DNA of 27,439 bases, taken from positions 1 through 27,439 of the IMG/VR virus record IMGVR_UViG_3300044841_000212, one strand, 5' to 3'. The notes below the pieces were generated by a model, which did not search any database, was not told where the DNA came from, and was given only the letters and a program-made list of their open reading frames with translations. The stretch is from a virus. Of this stretch, positions 22,384-27,439 are shown one piece after another (positions within the stretch are counted from its first letter, which is position 1; the number at the start of each line of letters is the position of its first letter). The position numbers and the translations under genes were made by a program.

Positions 22384-23639
22384 CGAACGCCTACAAGCAG
22401 CGCACGGCCTGCGTTTTCGACCACGGCTTGTTTGTCGAAATGGCGGTGACGCTCGCGAAGGATTTCGGCCGCGTGCTCTATGCGTGCCCGTGGGAGTCGG
22501 GATATCCGAAATCGAACGCCATGCTGATCGGGGAGGGGCTCCCGGGCGTGACGCGGATTTCCTCGATCTGGGAACACCTGGACGACATCGATCTTTTCGT
22601 TTTCCCCGATGTTTATCAAGGTCCGCTTCAGATGCACCTAGCCTCGCTCGGCAAGCGCGTCTGGGGCGGCCGCATGGGCGAGGAGCTGGAGCTCGATCGC
22701 GACGCCAGCAAGAAGCATTTGAAGTCTCTCGGCATTCCGATCGGACCCTACAAGGTGGTGACGGGCCTCGACGCGCTGCGCGGGCACCTGCAGGAGCACG
22801 ATGATCAATATGTGAAAATCTCCCGCTCTCGCGGCGACATGGAAACGTTTCGATCAAAAAATTATCGACTGATCGAGCCGCGCCTGGACGAACTAGAGCA
22901 CTCGCTCGGCGCCATGAAAAAAATAATGCAATTCGTTGTCGAGGACGCGATCCCCGACGCGGTCGAAATCGGCTACGACGGCTATTGCATCGACGGCAGG
23001 TTCCCCAAGCAGGCGATGTGGGGGATCGAGGTGAAGGACAAGTCCTTTGTCATGCAGTGCGCGCCCTATAATGCACTGCCGAAACAGGTGCGCAGCGTAA
23101 ACGAGAAGATGGCGGGAACGCTGAAAAACTTCGGCTATCGGGGCTTCATATCGAGCGAGTTGCGCGTTACCAAGGACGGCATCGGCTACGCGATCGACCC
23201 CTGCGCTAGAGCTGGATCGCCACCATCCGAGCTTTACCAGATCATGGTGAAGAACTGGTCGGATATCCTCTGGGAAGGCGCCGAGGGCGTGCTGGTCGAG
23301 CCGGAATTCGTCGCGAAGTGGGGCGCGGAGCTTTTGCTCTTGTCCAGTTGGGCCACGAAAAATTGGCAGGCGGTCGAGTTTCCGCCGTCGCTCCGCGAGA
23401 ACGTCAAGCTCCGCCAGCTCACCGTGATCGAAGGCAAGTATTATTTCGTCCCGCAGATGAGCGACATGCCGGAAATCGGCGCGGTGGTCGCAACCGGCAA
23501 CACGATGGAGGCGGCGATCAAAGAGTGCAAGCGGATCGCGGGCCTGGTCGAAGGGCATTATGTCGAGGTGATCGACGGCTCGCTCGATGAGGCTTCCGCC
23601 GAATTCGAGAAGCTGGCAAAATTTGGCATCCAAGTCTGA
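22380..23639 (+). CDS. ATP-grasp ligase-like protein
   Basis: A 419-aa ATP-grasp superfamily protein. These enzymes activate a carboxylate as acyl-phosphate with ATP and join it to an amine or thiol. Visible elements: an N-terminal Rossmann-like region (VFDHGLFVEMAVTLAKDFG), DDQYVKISRSRGDMETF (about residue 140-155) for the ATP Lys and loop, FVVEDAIPDAVEIGYDGYCI (about 180-200) for the adenine-side Glu, and GYAIDPCARAGSPPSELYQ (about 275-295), which carries the Asp and Arg/Ser metal and substrate site as in PurD-like enzymes. Phage ATP-grasp relatives of this layout are often annotated only as hypothetical. Its coupling to a SpeD-like gene and a GNAT suggests amine conjugation; target unknown. 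Confidence 0.72.
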   Translation: MTNAYKQRTACVFDHGLFVEMAVTLAKDFGRVLYACPWESGYPKSNAMLIGEGLPGVTRISSIWEHLDDIDLFVFPDVYQGPLQMHLASLGKRVWGGRMGEELELDRDASKKHLKSLGIPIGPYKVVTGLDALRGHLQEHDDQYVKISRSRGDMETFRSKNYRLIEPRLDELEHSLGAMKKIMQFVVEDAIPDAVEIGYDGYCIDGRFPKQAMWGIEVKDKSFVMQCAPYNALPKQVRSVNEKMAGTLKNFGYRGFISSELRVTKDGIGYAIDPCARAGSPPSELYQIMVKNWSDILWEGAEGVLVEPEFVAKWGAELLLLSSWATKNWQAVEFPPSLRENVKLRQLTVIEGKYYFVPQMSDMPEIGAVVATGNTMEAAIKECKRIAGLVEGHYVEVIDGSLDEASAEFEKLAKFGIQV

Positions 23640-23847
23640 GGCGCAAGTCCCCGGCGATGCGCTCCGCTCCGCCTACGATCTCGCCACCACGCAAGAGAAA
23701 GACCCCAAGACGAGCCTGCTCAAGATCGGCGGGCCGCTTGTGGGCGTCAGCGTCAGCCAGGGCCATCCGAAGGGCGAGCTCGGCGCCGTCAAGGCCGAGC
23801 GCGCCAAGGAGAAGGCGCTCGACAAGGCATTCTCGCCGGCAAAGTAA
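23623..23847 (+). CDS. Small conserved hypothetical protein
   Basis: A 74-aa protein in a second frame overlapping the ATP-grasp end by 17 bases. I chose TTG 23623, with GAGAAG about ten bases upstream, giving an N-terminus ASKSEAQVPGDALRSAYDLA; an in-frame ATG at 23587 would add 12 residues lying wholly inside the ATP-grasp frame. Charged, helical, Lys-rich C-terminus (AERAKEKALDKAFSPAK), no membrane segment or motif. Unknown function. Its stop codon lies at the edge of the tRNA-like region on the other strand. Confidence 0.5.
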   Translation: MASKSEAQVPGDALRSAYDLATTQEKDPKTSLLKIGGPLVGVSVSQGHPKGELGAVKAERAKEKALDKAFSPAK

Positions 23848-23851
23848 CGAT

Positions 23852-23937
23852 GAGGGCGCGCTAACCGGGCTGCGCTACCGGGCTCCGGGGCTCCTTCCCC
23901 CGGCTCCCGGACGGGATTTGAACCCGCGACCTCCCTC
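23852..23937 (-). tRNA. Circularly permuted tRNA-like gene (3' half before 5' half)
   Basis: Read on the minus strand. First comes the 3' half: anticodon-stem GAGGG (23937-23933), variable loop AGGTC, T-stem GCGGG (23927-23923), loop TTCAAAT, T-stem CCCGT (23915-23911), acceptor CCGGGAG (23910-23904). A strong G/C hairpin linker with 7-nt loop (23897-23891) follows. Then the 5' half: acceptor AGCCCGG (23884-23878), T8-A9 (23877-23876), D-stem GCGC and loop AGCCCGGTTA and GCGC (23875-23858), G26, anticodon-stem CCCTC (23856-23852). D-stem 4/4, anticodon stem 5/5 across halves, T-stem 5/5 (one G-U), acceptor 5/7 plus six more pairs beyond a tandem AG/AG mismatch. G15-C48, T8-A14, G18G19 and T54T55C are present. 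Anticodon, ends and CCA cannot be assigned. Could be a decayed or tRNA-mimic element; activity unproven. Confidence 0.55.
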
Positions 23938-23975
23938 TTTCTTCCCTCTACCACGTCCACCACAGGAGACACACC

Positions 23976-24206
23976 ATGTTTGAATTCAGCTTCGCAGGCG
24001 TGCTCTGCGCCATCCTGCTCGGCGCCGTCACCCGACACTTTTTCCCCAAGCAATTCTTGGGGCTCGTGACCACGGGTGAAGCGGCGATTCATGCCCGCCT
24101 GGTCCTGCTTGAGCACAAGGTGGGGATCACGGAACAGGCCCTCAATCCTCCGACGGCCGCGCCGGTGGTCCCGGTGGCCTTGGCGCCGGCGCCTCCCGCA
24201 GCCTAG
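23976..24206 (+). CDS. Small membrane protein in lysis region
   Basis: A 76-aa protein with an AGGAG ribosome site before ATG 23976. One N-terminal membrane segment (FAGVLCAILLGAVTRHFF) is followed by a short helical part and a Pro/Ala-rich end. It sits ten bases before the endolysin gene. A holin or antiholin is possible because of size and position, but one membrane segment followed by a soluble tail is not diagnostic. The membrane segment ends in HFFPK, echoed by HFFIK at the end of the small membrane protein at 25697-25909. Confidence 0.55.
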   Translation: MFEFSFAGVLCAILLGAVTRHFFPKQFLGLVTTGEAAIHARLVLLEHKVGITEQALNPPTAAPVVPVALAPAPPAA

Positions 24207-24216
24207 AGCGACCATC

Positions 24217-25041
24217 ATGGGATTGCGCGCCCGGGTCGCCACCGCGGCCCTTTTCTTTGTCCTGTTCGCCTCGATCGGCGTCGCCTATCTGGCGAATCAG
24301 GGGCCGTCGATCGAGCGCGTCCTGGTCAGCGAGGGCGGCTACACCAACGATCGCGAAGATCCCGGCGGGTGCACTAATCTAGGAATTACGATCTTCGATA
24401 CCCGGCTCTATGTCAAAAAGAACGCGACGTGCGCCGACGTCAAGAGGCTGACCAAGCCGACCGTGGTTCCGATCTATGGAGGCAAATACTGGGACGCGCT
24501 CAATGCCGATGCGCTGCCCTCCGGGCTTGATTACAGCGTTTTTGACGAGGGTGTGAATAGCGGCGTCGCCCGCGCCGGCCGGGTGCTGCGCCAGCTCCTG
24601 GGCCTCCCCACGCACGATTGGCACGTCACCCCCGAGGTGATCGATGCCATCAAAGGCCGCGCCGTCACGGCCCTGATCCGGCAATTCAATGCCGAGCGCT
24701 CGGCCTTCCTGCATCGCCTGAAAACCTGCCCGACGTTCTGCGGCGGGTGGGACAAGCGGGTGCGGTCGGTCAACGCGATCTCGCTGCAGCTCGCCGCCGG
24801 CGCCGCGGTGCCACTGCCGCCTGCCGCTCCGACAATCGTTGCGCCCTTGCCGACACGCGAGAAACCATCGCCAAAGGCCGCTTCTCAGCCTCACCCTGTC
24901 CAAAGCGCGCCGGACAATTCCAAACCTATTCCGCCCCCGCCCAAGACCTGGTGGGAACGCTTCCTCGAGCGGCTGCCCGAGAACCCCTTCGTGCGCTGGA
25001 CGCCCTTGCTGCCGCAGCCCGGCCCCGGAAAGGCAATCTGA
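24217..25041 (+). CDS. Endolysin, GH108 (N-acetylmuramidase type)
   Basis: A 274-aa glycoside hydrolase family 108 endolysin that cleaves peptidoglycan. The chosen ATG (24217) gives an N-terminal membrane anchor (residues about 7-26, AALFFVLFASIGVAYLA), suggesting signal-arrest-release or anchored export. The catalytic region has VLVSEGGYTNDREDPGG with Glu39 and TNLGIT, the EGGY and NxGIT signature of GH108, and a PG_binding_3-type second half (DYSVFDEGVNSGVARAGRVL). The C-terminal 70 residues are Pro-rich and end in an amphipathic KTWWERFLERL segment. The family usually has 160-200 residues, so the N-terminal anchor and C-terminal tail are extra. It overlaps the spanin gene by one base. Confidence 0.87.
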   Translation: MGLRARVATAALFFVLFASIGVAYLANQGPSIERVLVSEGGYTNDREDPGGCTNLGITIFDTRLYVKKNATCADVKRLTKPTVVPIYGGKYWDALNADALPSGLDYSVFDEGVNSGVARAGRVLRQLLGLPTHDWHVTPEVIDAIKGRAVTALIRQFNAERSAFLHRLKTCPTFCGGWDKRVRSVNAISLQLAAGAAVPLPPAAPTIVAPLPTREKPSPKAASQPHPVQSAPDNSKPIPPPPKTWWERFLERLPENPFVRWTPLLPQPGPGKAI

Positions 25042-25466
25042 TGAGCTTTTTGACGGTCTTAAACTGGACGCTGGGCTTCGTCGCGACCTTCGGCGTGGCC
25101 GGGCTCGTCGTTCTTGCTTTCACGGTCCCGACTGCGGAGCAGCTGGCGGCAAGGGGGCTGACGGCCTTCCTTCGCCGCATGCTCGCGACCCGTATCGGCG
25201 TCGCCGTCCTGGTCGGGATCCTGTGCCTCATCGTGGGCGAGCTCGCCGGCGACTGGCATGGGCGGACCGCCTGCCGGGCCGAGCAGGCGCGCGCCGATGC
25301 CGAGGCCAAGACCCGCGACCAGGACCAGGCCGAGCTTGCGACCTATGACGCCATGCAACGCAGCGACGCGCTCAAGGCCGCTGCGGCCAAAGATCAGGAG
25401 ACCCAACATGCGCTCGCCAAAGCTGATGCGACTTGCCACCCTATTACCGCTCGCCAGTTGCGTTAG
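25041..25466 (+). CDS. i-spanin (Rz-like) with two membrane segments
   Basis: A 141-aa protein; ATG overlaps the endolysin stop (TGATG). It has two hydrophobic segments (about 8-28, TLGFVATFGVAGLVVLAF, and about 50-68, GVAVLVGILCLIVGELAG), then a charged, coiled-coil periplasmic part (EQARADAEAKTRDQDQAELA). Classical Rz has only one N-terminal membrane helix. The o-spanin gene starts in another frame within its 3' end, the strongest evidence for the spanin role. With its partner it would join and disrupt inner and outer membranes after peptidoglycan is cut. The extra helix may give it a holin-like function; inference. Confidence 0.7.
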   Translation: MSFLTVLNWTLGFVATFGVAGLVVLAFTVPTAEQLAARGLTAFLRRMLATRIGVAVLVGILCLIVGELAGDWHGRTACRAEQARADAEAKTRDQDQAELATYDAMQRSDALKAAAAKDQETQHALAKADATCHPITARQLR

Positions 25467-25689
25467 CGGCTGCGATCCCGACGCGCGCTCCAAGCTCGCC
25501 ATCAATCTTCCGCCGCCGCCGTCCTTCATGGGCGCGTGCGTGCGGTCCGGCGCGAAAGTGGGCGACATGCCGAATATCGCATTCGATGCCGAGCACGCCG
25601 CGCTCAAGCAATGCAGCCGCGCCGGTGCGGCGTCGCGCGATTGGTACAGCTCGGTCCGGCGCAGATACGCCGGCGCAAAGCTCAAGTGA
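25408..25689 (+). CDS. o-spanin lipoprotein (Rz1-like)
   Basis: A 93-aa lipoprotein in the +1 frame relative to the i-spanin, overlapping it by 59 bases. ATG 25408 follows a good AGGAG. A short hydrophobic signal (LMRLATLLPLASC) carries a LASC lipobox, so Cys at about residue 18 is the acylation site, and the mature protein is outer-membrane anchored. It has a proline run (PPPPSF) as typical of Rz1 proteins and a helical C-terminus with extra Cys. Overlapping Rz/Rz1 architecture is well known in Gram-negative phages. A second lipobox-like GC at VSGC is a possible alternative acylation site. Confidence 0.75.
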   Translation: MRSPKLMRLATLLPLASCVSGCDPDARSKLAINLPPPPSFMGACVRSGAKVGDMPNIAFDAEHAALKQCSRAGAASRDWYSSVRRRYAGAKLK

Positions 25690-25696
25690 GGAAGCC

Positions 25697-25909
25697 ATGA
25701 CCGAAAACACCGAGCTTCACCGCTCCGTAGGGCGCATCGAGGGAAAGCTCGACACGTTCATCCAGCAAATGAAGACGCAGGACGAGCGCGGCACAGATCT
25801 GGAAGTTCGGACGCGCAAGCTCGAAAGCCGGCAGTCCTGGACGTCGGGCGCATCGGCCATTCTCGGGATCATCTTCGGCTCTTTCACCCAGCACTTTTTC
25901 ATCAAGTAG
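25697..25909 (+). CDS. Small coiled-coil tail-anchored membrane protein
   Basis: A 70-aa protein with GAGGAAG just before ATG 25697. A charged N-terminal coiled coil (VGRIEGKLDTFIQQMKTQ and KLESR) is followed by one C-terminal membrane helix (SGASAILGIIFGSFTQHFFI). This XhlA-like topology is found in some phage lysis accessory and holin-associated proteins. A lysis role is supported by its position after the spanins; alternatives are a holin or antiholin. No diagnostic motif. Confidence 0.58.
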   Translation: MTENTELHRSVGRIEGKLDTFIQQMKTQDERGTDLEVRTRKLESRQSWTSGASAILGIIFGSFTQHFFIK

Positions 25910-25917
25910 AGGCCAAC

Positions 25918-26250
25918 ATGAAAAATCCCCTCGTCGTTTCTGCCGTCCTCGCTGCGGTGCTCATCGCCGGAATCGCCGCATCCGTGCCGTGGCGCGGCAA
26001 GCCGGAGGCCGGGGTTGTCACGAACTCACCGCCGCCGCCGCCGTCCCCGCCGTTGCCCAAGCCCAAGCCGGCGACGCCGGTAAAGCCTATGCACAAGCCC
26101 GTGGCCCCCAAGCCGAAGTCCGCCGATTCCTGCGCCAAGCTGAAAACCGCCGAAGCATTCCTGACCCAAGCGCAGCTCGAGGCGGAGGCCAAGAAGCGTG
26201 GCGCCACGCCCGACCAGGTCCGCGCCGCGCAGAAGGCGTGCAGCGCATGA
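25918..26250 (+). CDS. Membrane-anchored Pro/Lys-rich periplasmic protein
   Basis: A 110-aa protein with an N-terminal membrane anchor (about 5-24, VVSAVLAAVLIAGIAASVPW), a Pro/Lys-rich rod (SPPPPPSPPLPKPKPATP), and a C-terminal helical domain of about 45 residues (DSCAKLKTAEAFLTQAQLEA) with two Cys. The rod recalls TonB-type spacers crossing the periplasm. Unknown function; could act in lysis or in envelope changes. It is coupled to the following 32-aa peptide by ATGA. Confidence 0.58.
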   Translation: MKNPLVVSAVLAAVLIAGIAASVPWRGKPEAGVVTNSPPPPPSPPLPKPKPATPVKPMHKPVAPKPKSADSCAKLKTAEAFLTQAQLEAEAKKRGATPDQVRAAQKACSA

Positions 26251-26345
26251 GGATCATCGTTGCGACCATCGGCGCCATCTTCGGCGCCGTCATCGGGCTC
26301 ATGCTTTTCGCGTCGATCTGGTTTGCCACGATCGGCAGCGTCTGA
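26247..26345 (+). CDS. 32-aa single-span membrane peptide
   Basis: A short open frame starting at an ATG that overlaps the previous stop (ATGA), so likely translated by coupling. The product is nearly all one hydrophobic helix (IVATIGAIFGAVIGLMLFAS) after an Arg. Too short for standard gene callers. Holin or small regulatory membrane peptides of phages are of this size, but function is unknown. It is the last rightward gene before a convergent intergenic gap of about 90 bases in which I see no clear terminator. Confidence 0.45.
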   Translation: MRIIVATIGAIFGAVIGLMLFASIWFATIGSV

Positions 26346-26437
26346 ATCTCCGCTCTCCCCGCAAGCATTGCCGCGGCCCTAATTCTCCGTGCGCAATCGG
26401 CTCATTTCGATCAGCGTCCGCTTTGTCGTTCCGCCCA

Positions 26438-26731
26438 TCAATCGCGTAGAACTTCGAGCGCGCGCCGCGCACTTATCTGGCCATCGCCATCGCAGTCGTC
26501 ATCAACCTCAAACACAAAGCGCGATGCCCACCAAGGCAGCGGACGCTTGCTGTATCCGCGGTCGATGACGTAGCCCTGCCCGTCATTGAAGATGACAATC
26601 TCGCTGCCGCCGCTGGCTTCGAAATAAAACATGGCGATGGGGCAACTGTGGCAGTCGCGGTTTTCACCAACAACCTCTGTCGGCTGCTTTGCCTGTAGCC
26701 ATTTCGCGAATTTGGCTTTGTCGAGTCTCAT
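26438..26731 (-). CDS. Conserved small phage protein
   Basis: A 97-aa protein on the minus strand. ATG 26731 has AAGGAGG five bases upstream; a GTG at 26734 is an alternative. The N-terminal FAKWLQAKQPTEVVGENRDC and CPIAMFYF part is a pattern I recall from small, uncharacterised phage proteins (F..WL....VVG...C.CP.A); the C-terminal half has an acidic EVDDDCDGDGQ stretch. Function unknown. It belongs to a leftward group of three genes whose small sizes suggest an early-region tail end. Confidence 0.65.
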   Translation of the reverse strand: MRLDKAKFAKWLQAKQPTEVVGENRDCHSCPIAMFYFEASGGSEIVIFNDGQGYVIDRGYSKRPLPWWASRFVFEVDDDCDGDGQISARRALEVLRD

Positions 26732-26793
26732 CACCCCTCCTTGCTGCCCTCTGTCTCAGGTAACTGCCCCCGTTTGCTTGGACTTAGTTGTAA

Positions 26794-27081
26794 TCACTGC
26801 TCCGAATCGACCGCCTTCTGCTCACCACCGAGCGCCGCGCGAGCCGCTCTGACCTGGGCGGCCGTAATGCAAAGGTCGCGTCCGTCAATCCGATCATGGT
26901 GAGCATTGGGGTATTGGTCGATCCACAGCCCGATCTCGGCGAGCGGCTTGAGCGCCGCCCGCAGCTCCGCGATCTCGGCGGCGCAACGCTTACGCTCAGC
27001 GACGATAGCCCGGTAGACGGCCGCAGCTCTTGAGGCGTCGACCGCCTTGGTTTCATCGCTCCGCAAGTCCTCGGCGGTCAT
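26794..27081 (-). CDS. Small conserved phage protein
   Basis: A 95-aa protein on the minus strand, with AGGAG nine bases before its ATG. The middle is a heptad-like coiled coil (AIVAERKRCAAEIAELRAAL) followed by LKPLAEIGLWIDQYPNAHHD and DLCITAAQVRAARAALG, a pattern frequent in small early-region phage proteins that begin with a coiled coil. No function is known. Spaced 62 bases from the next leftward gene and 40 from the previous one. Confidence 0.6.
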   Translation of the reverse strand: MTAEDLRSDETKAVDASRAAAVYRAIVAERKRCAAEIAELRAALKPLAEIGLWIDQYPNAHHDRIDGRDLCITAAQVRAARAALGGEQKAVDSEQ

Positions 27082-27121
27082 GTTTTGCTCCTGTCGGCTG
27101 GTTTGATATGATCAAGATCGC

Positions 27122-27439
27122 TCATGCTCGCCTCTCCGCGGTCGCCCCAGTGGCGGCCGCGGGTTTTTTGCGTTTCCACTTCGCGCAAGCCGCATCGCGC
27201 AGACGAACATCGGTCCCGTAGCCGCCGGTCCATGTCGCCTGCCGCAGCCAACATTTGAAATAGGTGCGCGCCATCTGATTGCGGCAGAGGTGCTCGCATG
27301 TCCCGCACGTCTCGCCGGCAGGTCCCGTCCCGATCGGGGCGGCGTGGCCGTGTTTCTTCGTGCGCGTCGAGAGGCGCTTGCGCTGTCCTGGCGTGAGCAT
27401 AGGGCCGTCGGCGATGGCGAATAGGTCATCCTGCGTCAT
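27122..27439 (-). CDS. Cys-rich small phage protein
   Basis: A 105-aa basic protein; its ATG is at the very edge of the window, so an upstream start cannot be excluded. Four to five Cys (CGTCEHLC, YFKCWL, AACAKW) are spaced like a zinc-binding or structural-Cys fold, and the segment WTGGYGTDVRLRDAACAKW is a pattern I recall from prophage proteins usually annotated as hypothetical. N-terminus helical (LTPGQRKRLSTRTKK), basic C-terminus. Possibly nucleic-acid binding in the early module; unproven. Confidence 0.62.
   Translation of the reverse strand: MTQDDLFAIADGPMLTPGQRKRLSTRTKKHGHAAPIGTGPAGETCGTCEHLCRNQMARTYFKCWLRQATWTGGYGTDVRLRDAACAKWKRKKPAAATGATAERRA

Noticed and set aside
23878-23910. Rho-independent terminator on the + strand before the lysis genes
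   Set aside because: Strong stem but no T-run follows (ACGGGATTTG); the stem is better explained by the tRNA-like acceptor and linker.
23852-23937. tmRNA (two-piece, permuted in alphaproteobacteria)
   Set aside because: tmRNA lacks a normal D-arm; here a full D-arm with GG and a 5-bp anticodon stem is present and no tag reading frame is seen.
23852-23937. Phage attachment site (attP) in a tRNA gene
   Set aside because: attP would carry only the 3' part of a tRNA. Here the 5' half is also present on the wrong side and pairs with the 3' half; no integrase is nearby.
23904-23965. Ordinary collinear tRNA using the T-arm at 23911-23927
   Set aside because: Upstream minus-strand sequence gives no D-stem or anticodon stem. 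A possible CTCCTGT acceptor match is explained by the complement of the ribosome site of the gene at 23976.
26346-26437. Bidirectional terminator in the convergent gap
   Set aside because: I looked for a stem with T-run on either strand and saw none convincing.

Overview
This window is part of a high-GC, tailed-phage or prophage genome. Its proteins resemble those of phages and prophages of alphaproteobacteria, most likely Hyphomicrobiales (Bradyrhizobium/Rhodopseudomonas type); the host assignment is an inference from codon use and protein style. The particle looks like a short-tailed podophage. An N4-gp56-type capsid protein is followed by P22-like head-to-tail genes (gp4-like adaptor, gp10-like hub) and a series of Ala/Gln-rich internal ejection proteins. 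No integrase, terminase, portal or replication gene lies inside the window, so it cannot be said whether this is a free phage or a prophage.

Layout. 1-9735 (+): capsid, putative decoration protein, adaptor, a fiber with a seven-bladed propeller, a beta-helix tailspike, the tail hub and a small tail protein. 9801-12160: an accessory block. It holds a lipoprotein, a leftward ribbon-helix-helix regulator with an operator-like inverted repeat, a Tat-signal protein, a conserved phage gene pair whose first member looks RAMP/Cas7-like, and a 16-unit degenerate pentanucleotide array (NNGGC) flanked by two hairpins. 12192-20883: virion-internal proteins, including a 1387-aa protein with a C-terminal pyrophosphatase-like (InPase) domain and a 362-aa HExxH protein. 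20880-23639: four genes, each overlapping the next by four bases: a GNAT acetyltransferase, an HEE-motif protein, an AdoMet-decarboxylase-like (SpeD) protein and an ATP-grasp ligase. 23848-23975: an intergenic region whose minus strand encodes all arms of a tRNA in circularly permuted order. 23976-26345: lysis cassette (GH108 endolysin, overlapping spanins, small membrane proteins). 26438-27439 (-): three small phage genes pointing the other way, probably the edge of the early module.

How the parts work together. The rightward genes form a late operon in which most neighbours overlap by a few bases, so translation is probably coupled. A Rho-independent terminator (1739-1767) and a long hairpin (921-968) follow the two abundant capsid products and probably set their mRNA levels. 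The most unusual items are the permuted tRNA-like RNA, the pentamer array beside a RAMP-like protein, and the SpeD-like/ATP-grasp/GNAT cassette embedded in a late operon. The longest stretch without a gene is about 190 bases (12004-12191), and it holds the pentamer array.
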